NCBI GenBank assembly: GCA_012514915.1
Contig: JAAYZJ010000359.1
Span: 1 to 10,766 of the forward strand
Direction: 5' to 3'
DNA: 10,766 nucleotides
Source of the DNA: Lentisphaerota bacterium
GTDB taxonomy: Bacteria; Verrucomicrobiota; Kiritimatiellia; RFP12; JAAYLN01
Below, piece after piece: positions 1-7,104 of the stretch (position 1 is its first letter; every line of letters starts with the position of its first letter). The notes below the pieces were generated by a model. It saw only the letters and a list, made by a program, of their open reading frames with translations. It was not told where the DNA came from and did no database searches. A program made the translations under genes and the position numbers.

Positions 1-224
1 GGACTGACGGCCACGCGGAGGCGCGGTTCGACCTGCGCGGTCTCATCGATCCCGCGCGACTTTGCTGCCGCATGGGCCTCGTTCCGAGCTGTAGAACGTA
101 TCGGACCGTTCCCCCACTGGGTGCGCGATCCGGTACGTCCCGCGCGACCGAGGCCGGCGCTTCGGACCGCAGCAGAGGGAGGTCCCCGCGAGCCGGCGAA
201 ACGACCGCGAATTGCAGGTTTGCC

Positions 225-1175
225 TCAGCGCCGGATCGCCGCCAGCAGGCGCACCAGCATCTCCTGGTTTTGCCAGGCGGCCGCCGCGTCGAGCGGCGGC
301 GAACCCGCGAGGAACTCACGGATCAGCAGGCGCATCGGATCGGGCCGCGGCTCGTCGATGCCGTCGTTCGACCGGTAGCGCATGCGGAAGAGACCGTCGG
401 GCCCAGCCTCGCCGATCAGGTCGAACGTTGTCGCATCGAGGGTGATGCGGCGCACGTTGGCCGGTTCCCCCGTGGTGAAACCGACCGCCAGTTGCACGTC
501 GACCGAGCCGCTGTCCGCCGTCGGCACCACGAAGGCCAGTACGGCGTCGTGCCCGCCCGCCGTGACCTGCAGCGACGCCCAGTCCGGAACCCGTCCGGGC
601 AAGAGGGTTTGCAGAGCCGCCACCAGATGCGGGCCGAGGTCGATCCAGGTCTGCGCCGGGTTGGGGGCACGGCCGCGGACCGGCGAGCGGAGCTCGAGCG
701 CGATACGTCGCGGCGCCCGCGCGCCGCGGGCCTGCAGCAGGCCGGCGCACGTGCGGGCGGCAACCGAGAACTGCGAGCAGAGGCCGAACTCGAGGCCGTG
801 CGCCTGCGCCATCTGAACGACGGCCTCGGCCTGGGCCAGCAGCGCCGCATCGTCGAGGGCCGGATCGAACACAAGCGGTTTCTCGCACAGCACCTGGCGT
901 CCGTCCTGCAGCGCCTGGAGCGCCTGGGCCGCGTGGCAGGACGCCGGCGTGCAGATGTCGACGATGCCGGGGCGCACCTCGCGCAGCAGGGTGCCGAGAT
1001 CGGTGTAGACCGCACCATCGAAACCGAACATCGCCCGGAGCTTGTCGGCGCTGGCCTGCGCGCTCTCAGGCGTCCGTCCCAGGATCGCTGCCACCCGGGC
1101 GCCCTCGACGCGCCACCAGTTCGCATGATGGCGCCCAATGCCGCCCGCTCCAAGCACTGCCACGGTCGTTTGCAT
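225..1175 (-). CDS. Gfo/Idh/MocA-family NAD(P)-dependent oxidoreductase
   Basis: Predicted soluble dehydrogenase of 316 residues, within the usual 310-390 residue range of the Gfo/Idh/MocA family, which oxidises or reduces sugars, inositols and related polyols with NAD(P). An N-terminal Rossmann fold is visible: beta strand TVAVLGAGGIG at residues 4-14 carries the GxGxxG dinucleotide-binding loop. The family signature EKP is at residues 98-100 (CEKPL), where the lysine normally helps catalysis and cofactor binding. The remainder should be the alpha/beta C-terminal domain, but I cannot identify the substrate. The open frame extends 24 codons further upstream, but the ATG at 1175 follows a good AAGGAAGG ribosome-binding site and starts directly before the Rossmann strand. 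It lies 47 nt downstream of the Usp-like gene on the same strand, so it may be the last cistron of the ATPase operon. Family assignment is firm; the specific reaction is unknown. Confidence 0.87.
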   Translation of the reverse strand: MQTTVAVLGAGGIGRHHANWWRVEGARVAAILGRTPESAQASADKLRAMFGFDGAVYTDLGTLLREVRPGIVDICTPASCHAAQALQALQDGRQVLCEKPLVFDPALDDAALLAQAEAVVQMAQAHGLEFGLCSQFSVAARTCAGLLQARGARAPRRIALELRSPVRGRAPNPAQTWIDLGPHLVAALQTLLPGRVPDWASLQVTAGGHDAVLAFVVPTADSGSVDVQLAVGFTTGEPANVRRITLDATTFDLIGEAGPDGLFRMRYRSNDGIDEPRPDPMRLLIREFLAGSPPLDAAAAWQNQEMLVRLLAAIRR

Positions 1176-1180
1176 CGCAT

Positions 1181-1188
1181 CCTTCCTT
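1181..1188 (-). promoter_or_regulatory. Ribosome-binding site deciding the start of the Gfo/Idh gene
   Basis: On the minus strand AAGGAAGG lies 5 nt before the ATG at 1175. It supports that start over the longer in-frame option, which begins at 1247 and would overlap the end of the upstream Usp-like gene. Confidence 0.6.
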
Positions 1189-1222
1189 TCGTGTCGAGAC
1201 TCCCGACGTCCCCCCATTCCGG

Positions 1223-1678
1223 CTAGCGCGCGACCAGCACGGGGCACGGCGCATGGTCGAGCACCTGCTGCCGCTGGCGGAAGAGCAGTTCGAAGCGGAC
1301 CTGACTCGAGTCGAACGCGCCGATCACCAGCAGGTCGACGCCGCGCGACTCGACCTCGCGCGGCACGACCAATTCGCTGTTGCCGGTGACGCTGACCGCC
1401 TCAAGCGTCACGCCATGCCCGTGCGCGACCTTCCGGGCCGCGTCGAGATGGCGGTTGCCGCTCTCCTTGAGCCCCCCCTCGAAATCCTCCATTTCCGCCG
1501 GCGTCAGGACGTTGGCGCTGAGGAGTTGATGCAGCGTTTCGAGCTCGATGACGTGCAGACCGGTCAGCCGCGCCCGCAGGGCGCGGGCCAGGTTGGCGGC
1601 CAGCTCGACGGCGCGCGCCGCGCTATCGGTACCATCGACCAGCACCAGGATGTGCCGGATATTCAGATCTTTAGGCAT
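1223..1678 (-). CDS. UspA-like universal stress protein, last of the tight ATPase gene run
   Basis: A 151-residue single Usp domain. The first strand HILVLVDGTDSA (residues 9-20) and the closing strand HAPCPVLVAR (142-151) are typical of the UspA fold, as is the hydrophobic strand DLLVIGA at 115-121. Classical ATP-binding Usps carry G-x2-G-x9-G-S/T after that strand. Here the stretch is GAFDSSQVRFELLFRQRQQ from residue 120: Asp123 stands where the second Gly is expected, and Arg/Gln replace the Gly-Ser/Thr. So it probably belongs to the non-ATP-binding subgroup; that is an inference from motif loss. Its ATG overlaps the last 8 nt of the V-ATPase subunit D gene, which implies translational coupling. 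A role in sensing or adjusting ATPase function is possible but unproven. Confidence 0.9.
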   Translation of the reverse strand: MPKDLNIRHILVLVDGTDSAARAVELAANLARALRARLTGLHVIELETLHQLLSANVLTPAEMEDFEGGLKESGNRHLDAARKVAHGHGVTLEAVSVTGNSELVVPREVESRGVDLLVIGAFDSSQVRFELLFRQRQQVLDHAPCPVLVAR

Positions 1679-2321
1679 CGGCGGGCTCCCTGCCCTCCTC
1701 GAGGGCCAGTCGTTGCTTGATCATGCGGAGATTGACGAACGCCTCGCGCTCGCGTTCCTCCAAGCTGGCGGAGATGAAGTCGATCGTCGCCTCGTATTCG
1801 GGCATGAAGATACGCGAGAGCGCATTGCAGCGGCGCTGGGTCTTGCGCAGCTCGCGGGCCAGACGCAGCACGGCGTTCTCCAGCTCGGCGAGCTGGCCGA
1901 GCAGCGGCAGGGCCGCCAGAAAGCGCGTCATGGCGTCATCGACCCCGGCCGATGTGCCGCCGAGCCCGAACTGCGCCTGTTCCTCCGCGGCCCGGATGGC
2001 CACCGTGGGGAGGCGGATGCCCATGACGACCTGGTCGCCGAGCGTGACCTCGTGGCGCAGGCGGACCGCCAGGGCGGCATCGTCCAGCGCCGCCGAACCG
2101 ATATCCAGCGAGGCCTGCCGCAGGGCGGCGAACGCGGGGCCGAGCGCCTCGGCGACCCGGCGCTCGATGTCCCGTGCCCGCCCCAGGCGGCTCATCAACT
2201 CGTAGACCAGGATCTGGCGCTTCTGCTCGAGCAGGTCGTAGCCGTTCCGCGCGAAGTCGAGCTGGCGGCTGAGCGCCAGATGGTTCGACTTCGTCGGCGC
2301 GACATTGAGCGGCCGGGCCAT
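1671..2321 (-). CDS. atpD: V-type ATPase subunit D (central rotor shaft)
   Basis: Subunit D forms the long antiparallel coiled coil that turns inside the A3B3 hexamer. The 216-residue product has the normal length (about 200-220). The N-terminal helix contains the family pattern PTKSNHLALSRQL with GYDLLEQKRQIL (residues about 9-40). The C-terminal helix has LRKTQRRCNALSRIFMPEY followed by a run of Glu/Arg (ASLEEREREAF), matching the conserved R-x-N-A-L and LEE-ERE features of the family. The middle section (about 70-130) is the less conserved globular part. Its ATG shares one base with the subunit B stop codon (TGATG), and its own stop lies inside the Usp-like gene, so all three should be co-translated. 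Confidence 0.96.
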   Translation of the reverse strand: MARPLNVAPTKSNHLALSRQLDFARNGYDLLEQKRQILVYELMSRLGRARDIERRVAEALGPAFAALRQASLDIGSAALDDAALAVRLRHEVTLGDQVVMGIRLPTVAIRAAEEQAQFGLGGTSAGVDDAMTRFLAALPLLGQLAELENAVLRLARELRKTQRRCNALSRIFMPEYEATIDFISASLEEREREAFVNLRMIKQRLALEEGREPADA

Positions 2322-3760
2322 CAGAGCGGGTCTCCCTTCGCCGACGCCGCGGCGGCAACCCCCTGGGCGTAGTGGACGTCCAGCAGGGCATCGCTCACGC
2401 GGTGGAGCTCGTCGCGCGGCAGGATCGAGAGCGTCTCCCAGCCGATATCGAGCGTGGTCGCGATCGGGCGGTTCTCATCCTCGCCCTGGTTCAGGAACCG
2501 CTGCTCGAACGCCTCGCCGAACTTGAGGTAGAGCTTGTCGAGGGCGCCGAGTTCCTCGGCCCCGACGACGTCGGCCAGGCCGCGCACCCGCTTGACCCGG
2601 GCATAGCAGGCAAAGAGCTGGCTCGCCAGCGCCGGGTGGTCGTCGCGCGTGAAGCCCTTGCCGATGCCGTCCTTCATCAGCCGCGACAGGCTCGGCAGGC
2701 CGGCGATCGGCGGGTAGACCCCACGGTGGGTCAAGTCGCGGTCGAGGACGATCTGCCCCTCGGTGATGTAGCCGGTGAGGTCGGGGACCGGGTGGCTGAT
2801 GTCGTCGGACGGCATCGTCAGGATCGGCATCTGCGTGATCGAACCGGTCGAGCCGACGATCCGGCCGGCCCGTTCGTAGAGGCTGGCGAGATCCGAGTAG
2901 AGGTAGCCGGGATAGCCCTTGCGGCCCGGGATTTCGCCGCGCGCCGTGCCGACCTCGCGCAGGCTCTCGCAGTAGTTGGTCATGTCGGTCAGCAGGACCA
3001 GGACGTGCTGCCCGCAGTCGAAGGCGAGATGCTCCGCCATGGTCAGCGCCATGCGCGGGGTCAGCAGCCGCTCGACGCTCGGCGCGTCAGCCAGCGAGAG
3101 AAACATCACCACGCGCGCCAGGACGCCCGACTCCTCGAAGTTGCGGATGAAGAACTCGGCCACGTCGTGCTTGACGCCCATCGCCCCGAAGACGATCGAG
3201 AAGTCGACCGACGCGTCGATCAGCCGGGCCTGCCGCACGATCTGCGCCGAGACCCGGTCGTGGGGCAGGCCGTTTCCCGAGAAGATTGGCAGCTTCTGGC
3301 CCCGGACCAGCGCGTTCATGCCGTCGATGGCCGAGAGTCCGGTCTGGATGAATTCCCGGGGATAGTGCCGGGCGGTCGGATTGATCGGCATGCCGTTGAT
3401 GTCGCGCCTCTCGAGCGCCAGCGGGGCGGGCCCGCCGTCGATCGGGCGCCCGAGTCCGTCATAGACCCGGCCGAGCATGTCGGCCGAGACGGAGAGGCGG
3501 AAGTTCTCGCCGAGGAACCGTGTGCGCGTCGCCCGGTTGGAGAGCCCGGTGGTCCCCTCGAGCACCTGCAGCACGACCTGGCGGTCCGAGACATCGAGGA
3601 CGCGGCCGATCCGGATCCGGCCGTCCTCGCCGACGATCTCGGCGATCTCGTCGTACCCCACATCGCGCGCGCGCTCGACGACGACCAGCGGCCCGTCGAT
3701 GCGCGCGGCGCCGATCTGTTGCAGGCCGTAGTCCCGCGGTTCTCGCTTCGCCTCCGCCAT
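2321..3760 (-). CDS. atpB: V-type ATPase subunit B (non-catalytic nucleotide-site subunit)
   Basis: Subunit B alternates with A in the A3B3 head and contributes to the nucleotide interface without being the main catalytic chain. The product is 479 residues, close to the family's usual 460-490. The N-terminal beta barrel includes RVYDGLGRPIDGGP. Instead of a Walker A P-loop it has IFSGNGLPHDRVSAQIVRQA, the degenerate loop expected for B. Further signatures are LLTDMTNYCESLREV, GYPGYLYSDLASLYERAG and ITQMPILTMPSDDISHPVPD, the last being the classical ATPase alpha/beta signature region. An AAGAGG ribosome-binding site sits about 10 nt before the ATG at 3760. The frame stays open far upstream through the A gene, but that is an artefact of high GC. 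The start lies 14 nt after the A stop. Confidence 0.97.
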   Translation of the reverse strand: MAEAKREPRDYGLQQIGAARIDGPLVVVERARDVGYDEIAEIVGEDGRIRIGRVLDVSDRQVVLQVLEGTTGLSNRATRTRFLGENFRLSVSADMLGRVYDGLGRPIDGGPAPLALERRDINGMPINPTARHYPREFIQTGLSAIDGMNALVRGQKLPIFSGNGLPHDRVSAQIVRQARLIDASVDFSIVFGAMGVKHDVAEFFIRNFEESGVLARVVMFLSLADAPSVERLLTPRMALTMAEHLAFDCGQHVLVLLTDMTNYCESLREVGTARGEIPGRKGYPGYLYSDLASLYERAGRIVGSTGSITQMPILTMPSDDISHPVPDLTGYITEGQIVLDRDLTHRGVYPPIAGLPSLSRLMKDGIGKGFTRDDHPALASQLFACYARVKRVRGLADVVGAEELGALDKLYLKFGEAFEQRFLNQGEDENRPIATTLDIGWETLSILPRDELHRVSDALLDVHYAQGVAAAASAKGDPL

Positions 3761-3774
3761 GGTTGCCAATCCTC

Positions 3775-5547
3775 TTACTTCCGGTACTCGCCCGCCAGGG
3801 CCTCGAGCTGCGCGGCCAGCTCGGCTCCGAGCCGACCGAGGGCCGCCTGTTCGTCGTTGCCGAAGGCCGACTTGGCGCGCACGATGCCAGGCACGGCCGG
3901 CAACTGCTGGATCTTGAGCAGCGGCGCCCCCTGTTGAACGAGCTCGCGCCCCTTGAGATACAGGTTCAAGATCAGGCGCAGCAGCGTCATCTGCCGCACC
4001 GGATCGCAGTACATGTCCTTGTCGTCGAAGGCGCTCTGCGTCAGAAATCCGTCCTTCAGCAGCTCGGCGATAAACAGGATCAGGCGCTGCGAGTCGGGCA
4101 GAACATCGGGGCCGACCAGCTTGACGATCTGCTGCAGCCGCTCCTCGCGCTGCAGCACGCCGATGGCCTCGGCGCGCAGCTCGCTCCAGTCGGCGGCGCG
4201 CGCCCCCCACCAGGCCGCCACGTCGCCGGCGTATTCGGAATAGGAACGGAGCCAGTTGATCGATGGATAGTGGCGGGCATTGGCGAGTTCGCTGTCGAGC
4301 GCCCAGAAGCAGCGGATGAAGCGCTGCGTGTGCTGGGTGACGGGCTCGGAAAAGTCGCCGCCGGGCGGGCTGACCGCCCCCACGATGGTGATCGCCCCCC
4401 GTTCGCCGGCCAGCGTCGTCACGCTGCCGGCCCGCTCGTAGAACTGGGCCAGCCGCGTGGGCAGCGTGGCAGGAAATCCCTCCTCGGCCGGCATCTCCTC
4501 GAGGCGCGCGGCGAGTTCGCGCAGCGCCTCGGCCCAGCGGCTGGTCGAATCGGCGAACACGGCGACGCTGCGCCCCTGGTCGCGGTAGTATTCCGCCAGC
4601 GTGATGCCTGTGTAGATCGAGACCTCGCGCGCCGCCACCGGCATGTTCGAGGTGTTCGCGATCAGAATCGTCCGGTCCATCAGCGGCAATCCGCTCTTGG
4701 GATCGCGGATTTCGGGAAACTCCCGCAGCACCTCGGTCATCTCGTTGCCGCGTTCGCCACAGCCGATGTAGACGATGATGTCGGCGTCGGACCATTTGGC
4801 GAGCTGGTGCTGCGTGATCGTCTTGCCGGTGCCGAATCCCCCGGGAATGGCGGCCGTGCCCCCCTTGCCGATGGGGAAAAGAGTGTCGATGATGCGCTGG
4901 CCCGTGACGAGCGGCTCGGTGATGCGCAGACGCTCGCGGATCGGACGCGGCACCCGGACGGGCCAGCGCTGCATCAGCGCGATCTCGCGCGGACCAGCGG
5001 CCGTGGCGACCTCGGCGACCGGATCCAGCAGCGTGTAGTCGCCTTCGGGCGCGACGTGCCGCAGCGTGCCCGCAAGTTCCGGCGGCACCAGGATGCGGTG
5101 CTCGACCAGCGGCGTTTCGGCCACGGTGCCGATCACCTGGCCCGGTTCGACGTCGGCGCCCGCCCGCAGCACGGGAACGAAGTGCCAGCGACGTTCGGTA
5201 TCGAGCGGTGCGACCTTCTCGCCGCGGCGGATCCAGGCGCCGCTCTGCGCCTGGATGCCGGGCAGCGGCCGCTGGATCCCGTCGTAGATGTTGCCGATGA
5301 GGCCCGGCCCCAGCAGCACCGAGAGGGGGGCGCCGGTGAGCTGCACGGGCGCGCCGGGCGCCAGCAGGGTGGTGTCCTCGTACACCTGGATCGTCGCCTG
5401 GCCGTGGTTCAGCTTGACCACCTCGCCGATCAGACCGCTCGCGCCGACGCGGACCACCTCGTACATCTGCGCCGCCGCCAGGCCGCTGGCGGTGATGATC
5501 GGCCCGCTGATGCGTGTGACGTGGGGACTGTCGCTCGAGGTGCTCAT
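3775..5547 (-). CDS. atpA: V-type ATPase catalytic subunit A
   Basis: Catalytic subunit of the rotary ATPase, 590 residues, typical of bacterial and archaeal A subunits (580-600). The order is: N-terminal barrel starting VTRISGPIITASGL (about residues 10-80, including GNIYDGIQRPL), the A-specific non-homologous insert (about 110-195, with lipoyl-like RRGEKVAPLD and VEPGQVIGTV patches), then the nucleotide-binding domain. Walker A is GGFGTGKT at 236-243, with Lys242 for phosphate binding. The catalytic glutamate is in GCGERGNE (Glu265). VFADSTSRWAEALRELAAR and the arginine-rich C-terminal helical region follow. The ATG overlaps the subunit E stop by 4 nt, which decides the start over a 36-codon longer frame. 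Direction (ATP synthesis or ion pumping) cannot be read from this chain. Confidence 0.98.
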   Translation of the reverse strand: MSTSSDSPHVTRISGPIITASGLAAAQMYEVVRVGASGLIGEVVKLNHGQATIQVYEDTTLLAPGAPVQLTGAPLSVLLGPGLIGNIYDGIQRPLPGIQAQSGAWIRRGEKVAPLDTERRWHFVPVLRAGADVEPGQVIGTVAETPLVEHRILVPPELAGTLRHVAPEGDYTLLDPVAEVATAAGPREIALMQRWPVRVPRPIRERLRITEPLVTGQRIIDTLFPIGKGGTAAIPGGFGTGKTITQHQLAKWSDADIIVYIGCGERGNEMTEVLREFPEIRDPKSGLPLMDRTILIANTSNMPVAAREVSIYTGITLAEYYRDQGRSVAVFADSTSRWAEALRELAARLEEMPAEEGFPATLPTRLAQFYERAGSVTTLAGERGAITIVGAVSPPGGDFSEPVTQHTQRFIRCFWALDSELANARHYPSINWLRSYSEYAGDVAAWWGARAADWSELRAEAIGVLQREERLQQIVKLVGPDVLPDSQRLILFIAELLKDGFLTQSAFDDKDMYCDPVRQMTLLRLILNLYLKGRELVQQGAPLLKIQQLPAVPGIVRAKSAFGNDEQAALGRLGAELAAQLEALAGEYRK

Positions 5548-6203
5548 GACGCGGGCTCCACGGGGGCTTCGCCAACGAGACCGGTCGAGGCCGCCAGCGT
5601 TCGCCGCAGCGCGGGCCAGGCGCGCGACAACCGCGACGTCAACCGGTTGTCCCACTCCTGCCGCCCCTCCTCATCCTGCAGGAGGGGGCCGCTCGCCCCG
5701 TCGGGCAACGGTTCGCCCCACCCGATGTGCAGCCCCGGCTTGCCGGTCAGGCGACGCAGGTCGTCGATAAACGCGTCGCCCAGTGTTTCCCGGTCCGCCG
5801 GGCTCAGCCGGAGCACCAGGCGGTCGCCCGCCACACCCGCGGCGGCAGCGGCGATCAGCGACAGCAGTTCAGGCCGCGCAAGACGCGCGTGCGACGGTTC
5901 CAGAACCTGTTCCGCCTCCCGGCGGATGGCGTCGAGCTGCGCCTCGACATGCGCCGCCCGCAGGCGTTTCTGCTCGACCGGCACCTTGGCCAGCCGCATG
6001 CGGACGAGTTGGTCGGCCCGTTGCCGCGCGCGCGCCAGCGTCTCCTCGCGGAACCGGCCCGCCTCGGCGGCGGCCGCCTCGGTCAGCCGCCGGGCCTCTT
6101 GCCGCGCGCGGCGCAGCAGCCGCTCTGCCTGCCGCCGCCCGTCGGCCAGAATCTCCTCGCGCAGCCGCTCCTGCGGCGCCTGTTCGGTAACCGCCACGGT
6201 CAT
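5544..6203 (-). CDS. atpE: V-type ATPase subunit E (peripheral stalk)
   Basis: The 219-residue product has the length and layout of subunit E, which with a G/H partner forms the stator stalk that stops the A3B3 head from spinning. Residues about 8-115 are an unbroken charged helix very rich in Arg, Glu and Ala, predicted as coiled coil. Residues about 115-200 look like the alpha/beta globular head that contacts A and B (strand RLVLRLSPADRE, then GKPGLHIGWG and a final amphipathic helix). Sequence identity in this family is low, so the call rests on architecture and on position between F and A. The gene overlaps both neighbours by 4 nt (ATGA junctions). No partner G/H gene is present in this operon. 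Confidence 0.87.
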   Translation of the reverse strand: MTVAVTEQAPQERLREEILADGRRQAERLLRRARQEARRLTEAAAAEAGRFREETLARARQRADQLVRMRLAKVPVEQKRLRAAHVEAQLDAIRREAEQVLEPSHARLARPELLSLIAAAAAGVAGDRLVLRLSPADRETLGDAFIDDLRRLTGKPGLHIGWGEPLPDGASGPLLQDEEGRQEWDNRLTSRLSRAWPALRRTLAASTGLVGEAPVEPAS

Positions 6204-6520
6204 TGCTCCTCGAGCCCCACCCGGATGCCAACCGCCTCCTGCACAAACTGCCGCAGGGTCTTGCGCCCCGCCATCGCGCCGTCGGGGCCTGGAATCTCGG
6301 CGATCAGCGGGTGTTCGCGCGCCAGCCGGATCTCGTCGACGAGGGTACGGATCTCCGCCGCGACGACATCGGTCACGATCAGCACGCCGAGGTCGGCATC
6401 ATCCAGCAGACGGCGCACGGCCGTCTCGGCCTCGGCGCCATTGGCGACGGCCTCGCCCGCGACACCGGCCAGTCGAAAGCCGCGCACGGTGTCCTCGTCG
6501 GCGATGCAGTAGAGTTTCAC
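6200..6520 (-). CDS. atpF: V-type ATPase subunit F (central stalk regulator)
   Basis: A 106-residue protein matching the small Rossmann-like subunit F, which binds the rotor subunit D and stimulates ATP turnover. The start KLYCIADEDTVRGFRLAGV is the classical F pattern (strand, then D-x-[DE]-[TS]-x-x-G-[FL]-x-L-x-G). It is followed by LGVLIVTDVVAAEI (about 44-57) and the strand LIAEIPGP (about 71-78). The C-terminal helix TLRQFVQEAVGIRV is the part that docks along the shaft. The start codon is GTG, 3 nt after the subunit K stop, and the stop overlaps the subunit E ATG. In many operons F follows C; here it directly follows K. Confidence 0.91.
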   Translation of the reverse strand: MKLYCIADEDTVRGFRLAGVAGEAVANGAEAETAVRRLLDDADLGVLIVTDVVAAEIRTLVDEIRLAREHPLIAEIPGPDGAMAGRKTLRQFVQEAVGIRVGLEEQ

Positions 6521-6523
6521 GGG

Positions 6524-6844
6524 TCAGACGATCTTCTGAACCAGCATGATGGAAATGGCAAAACCCAGCACGGCCAGCCCCTCAGCCAAGGCGACGAAAA
6601 GGATGCTGCGCGTCAGCAGATCGGGCTTCTCGGCCGCCGCACCCAGCGCCGCCGCGCCGATGCGTCCCACGGCCGCGCCCGCGCCCAGCACGCTGACGGC
6701 CATCGTCAGCGCGGCCGCCGCCGCGATCGCGATGGTCTCGCCGGCCGTGCGGGCGACAACCGCCGCGCCGGCCTCCTCGGCCCCCATCGCGGTGGTGGCC
6801 GCGGCTAGAACACAGAAATAAACCCAGGACTTGCGAATGGACAT
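6524..6844 (-). CDS. atpK: V-type ATPase subunit K / proteolipid c-ring subunit (single-hairpin type)
   Basis: Rotor-ring proteolipid of 106 residues. A basic, hydrophobic N-terminus (residues 1-21, IRKSWVYFCVLAAATTAMG before AEEAG) looks like a signal peptide. One transmembrane hairpin follows: helix about 37-60, polar loop about 69-78 (AAAEKPDLLT), helix about 79-103. The ion-binding carboxylate is Glu88 in FVALAEGLAVLGF. Arg61 occupies the loop-side position where Na+-type c subunits usually have a Gln, and Gly89 follows the Glu, so a proton ring is more likely; this is an inference. The layout resembles the Thermus-type short proteolipid rather than the four-helix 16-kDa form. The frame is open 53 codons further up, but the ATG at 6844 with GAGGG 11 nt upstream gives the expected protein. 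First gene of the operon. Confidence 0.94.
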   Translation of the reverse strand: MSIRKSWVYFCVLAAATTAMGAEEAGAAVVARTAGETIAIAAAAALTMAVSVLGAGAAVGRIGAAALGAAAEKPDLLTRSILFVALAEGLAVLGFAISIMLVQKIV

Positions 6845-6911
6845 GGTTACGCCAACCCTCTCTTCCTCCGCCGCCTTCCGCGGACCGGAATGCCGTTGCG
6901 AAAGAATAGCT

Positions 6912-6940
6912 ATGTTAGCATGCATCCCGGCTTGGGGCAA
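6912..6940 (-). promoter_or_regulatory. Candidate sigma70-like promoter of the V-ATPase operon
   Basis: On the minus strand TTGCCC (-35, 6940-6935) is separated by exactly 17 nt from TAACAT (-10, 6917-6912). Transcription would start near 6905, leaving a leader of about 60 nt before subunit K. Each hexamer matches four of six consensus bases. The position directly in front of the first operon gene supports it. Confidence 0.5.
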
Positions 6941-6979
6941 TGCGCCACTTTTTGTCATTGCGCCCGCCCCCGCATTGCG
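6935..6979. repeat. Inverted and direct repeats in the divergent control region
   Basis: The arm GGGCAATG (6935-6942) can pair with CATTGCGCCC (6956-6965) across a 13-nt loop containing a T run, with one bulged base. CATTGCG then recurs at 6973-6979, 17 nt after its first copy. The repeats overlap the predicted -35 box of the ATPase operon, so an operator is possible, but chance in GC-rich DNA cannot be excluded. Confidence 0.35.
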
Positions 6980-7104
6980 GTACGCTTGACCCACTTGCCG
7001 CACGAGCTGATGCGTCCATCAACCATTTCTCGCGCGGGCCCTTCTAATCCGTATCATGGGCGCGGTGCGTGAACGACGGCTGCGCGTGAGAGGAATGACC
7101 AACG

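Noticed and set aside
100..121. GAACG/CGTTC inverted repeat as terminator of the ATPase operon
   Set aside because: Only five paired bases and no T run on the minus strand; too weak to call.
1..224. Possible gene fragment on either strand at the left edge
   Set aside because: The minus-strand reading containing NEAHAAAKSRGIDETAQ has no start codon in frame, and the plus-strand reading has no proper end. I see no terminator hairpin with a T run either.
72..1226. Plus-strand frame of about 384 codons
   Set aside because: It is the antisense of the Gfo/Idh gene, whose frame shows real Rossmann and EKP motifs; the plus product shows none.
2321..5575. Minus-strand frame of about 1084 codons that looks like a fusion ending in subunit B
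   Set aside because: Only the part from 3760 onward is subunit B. The upstream part is the wrong frame of subunit A, which is complete in its own frame with its own start and stop.
3520..6549. Plus-strand open frame of about 1009 codons antisense to the ATPase genes
   Set aside because: It lies opposite clearly conserved A, E and F genes, has Arg/Pro/Ala-rich low-complexity composition and no recognisable domain. Long antisense frames are normal in DNA this GC-rich.
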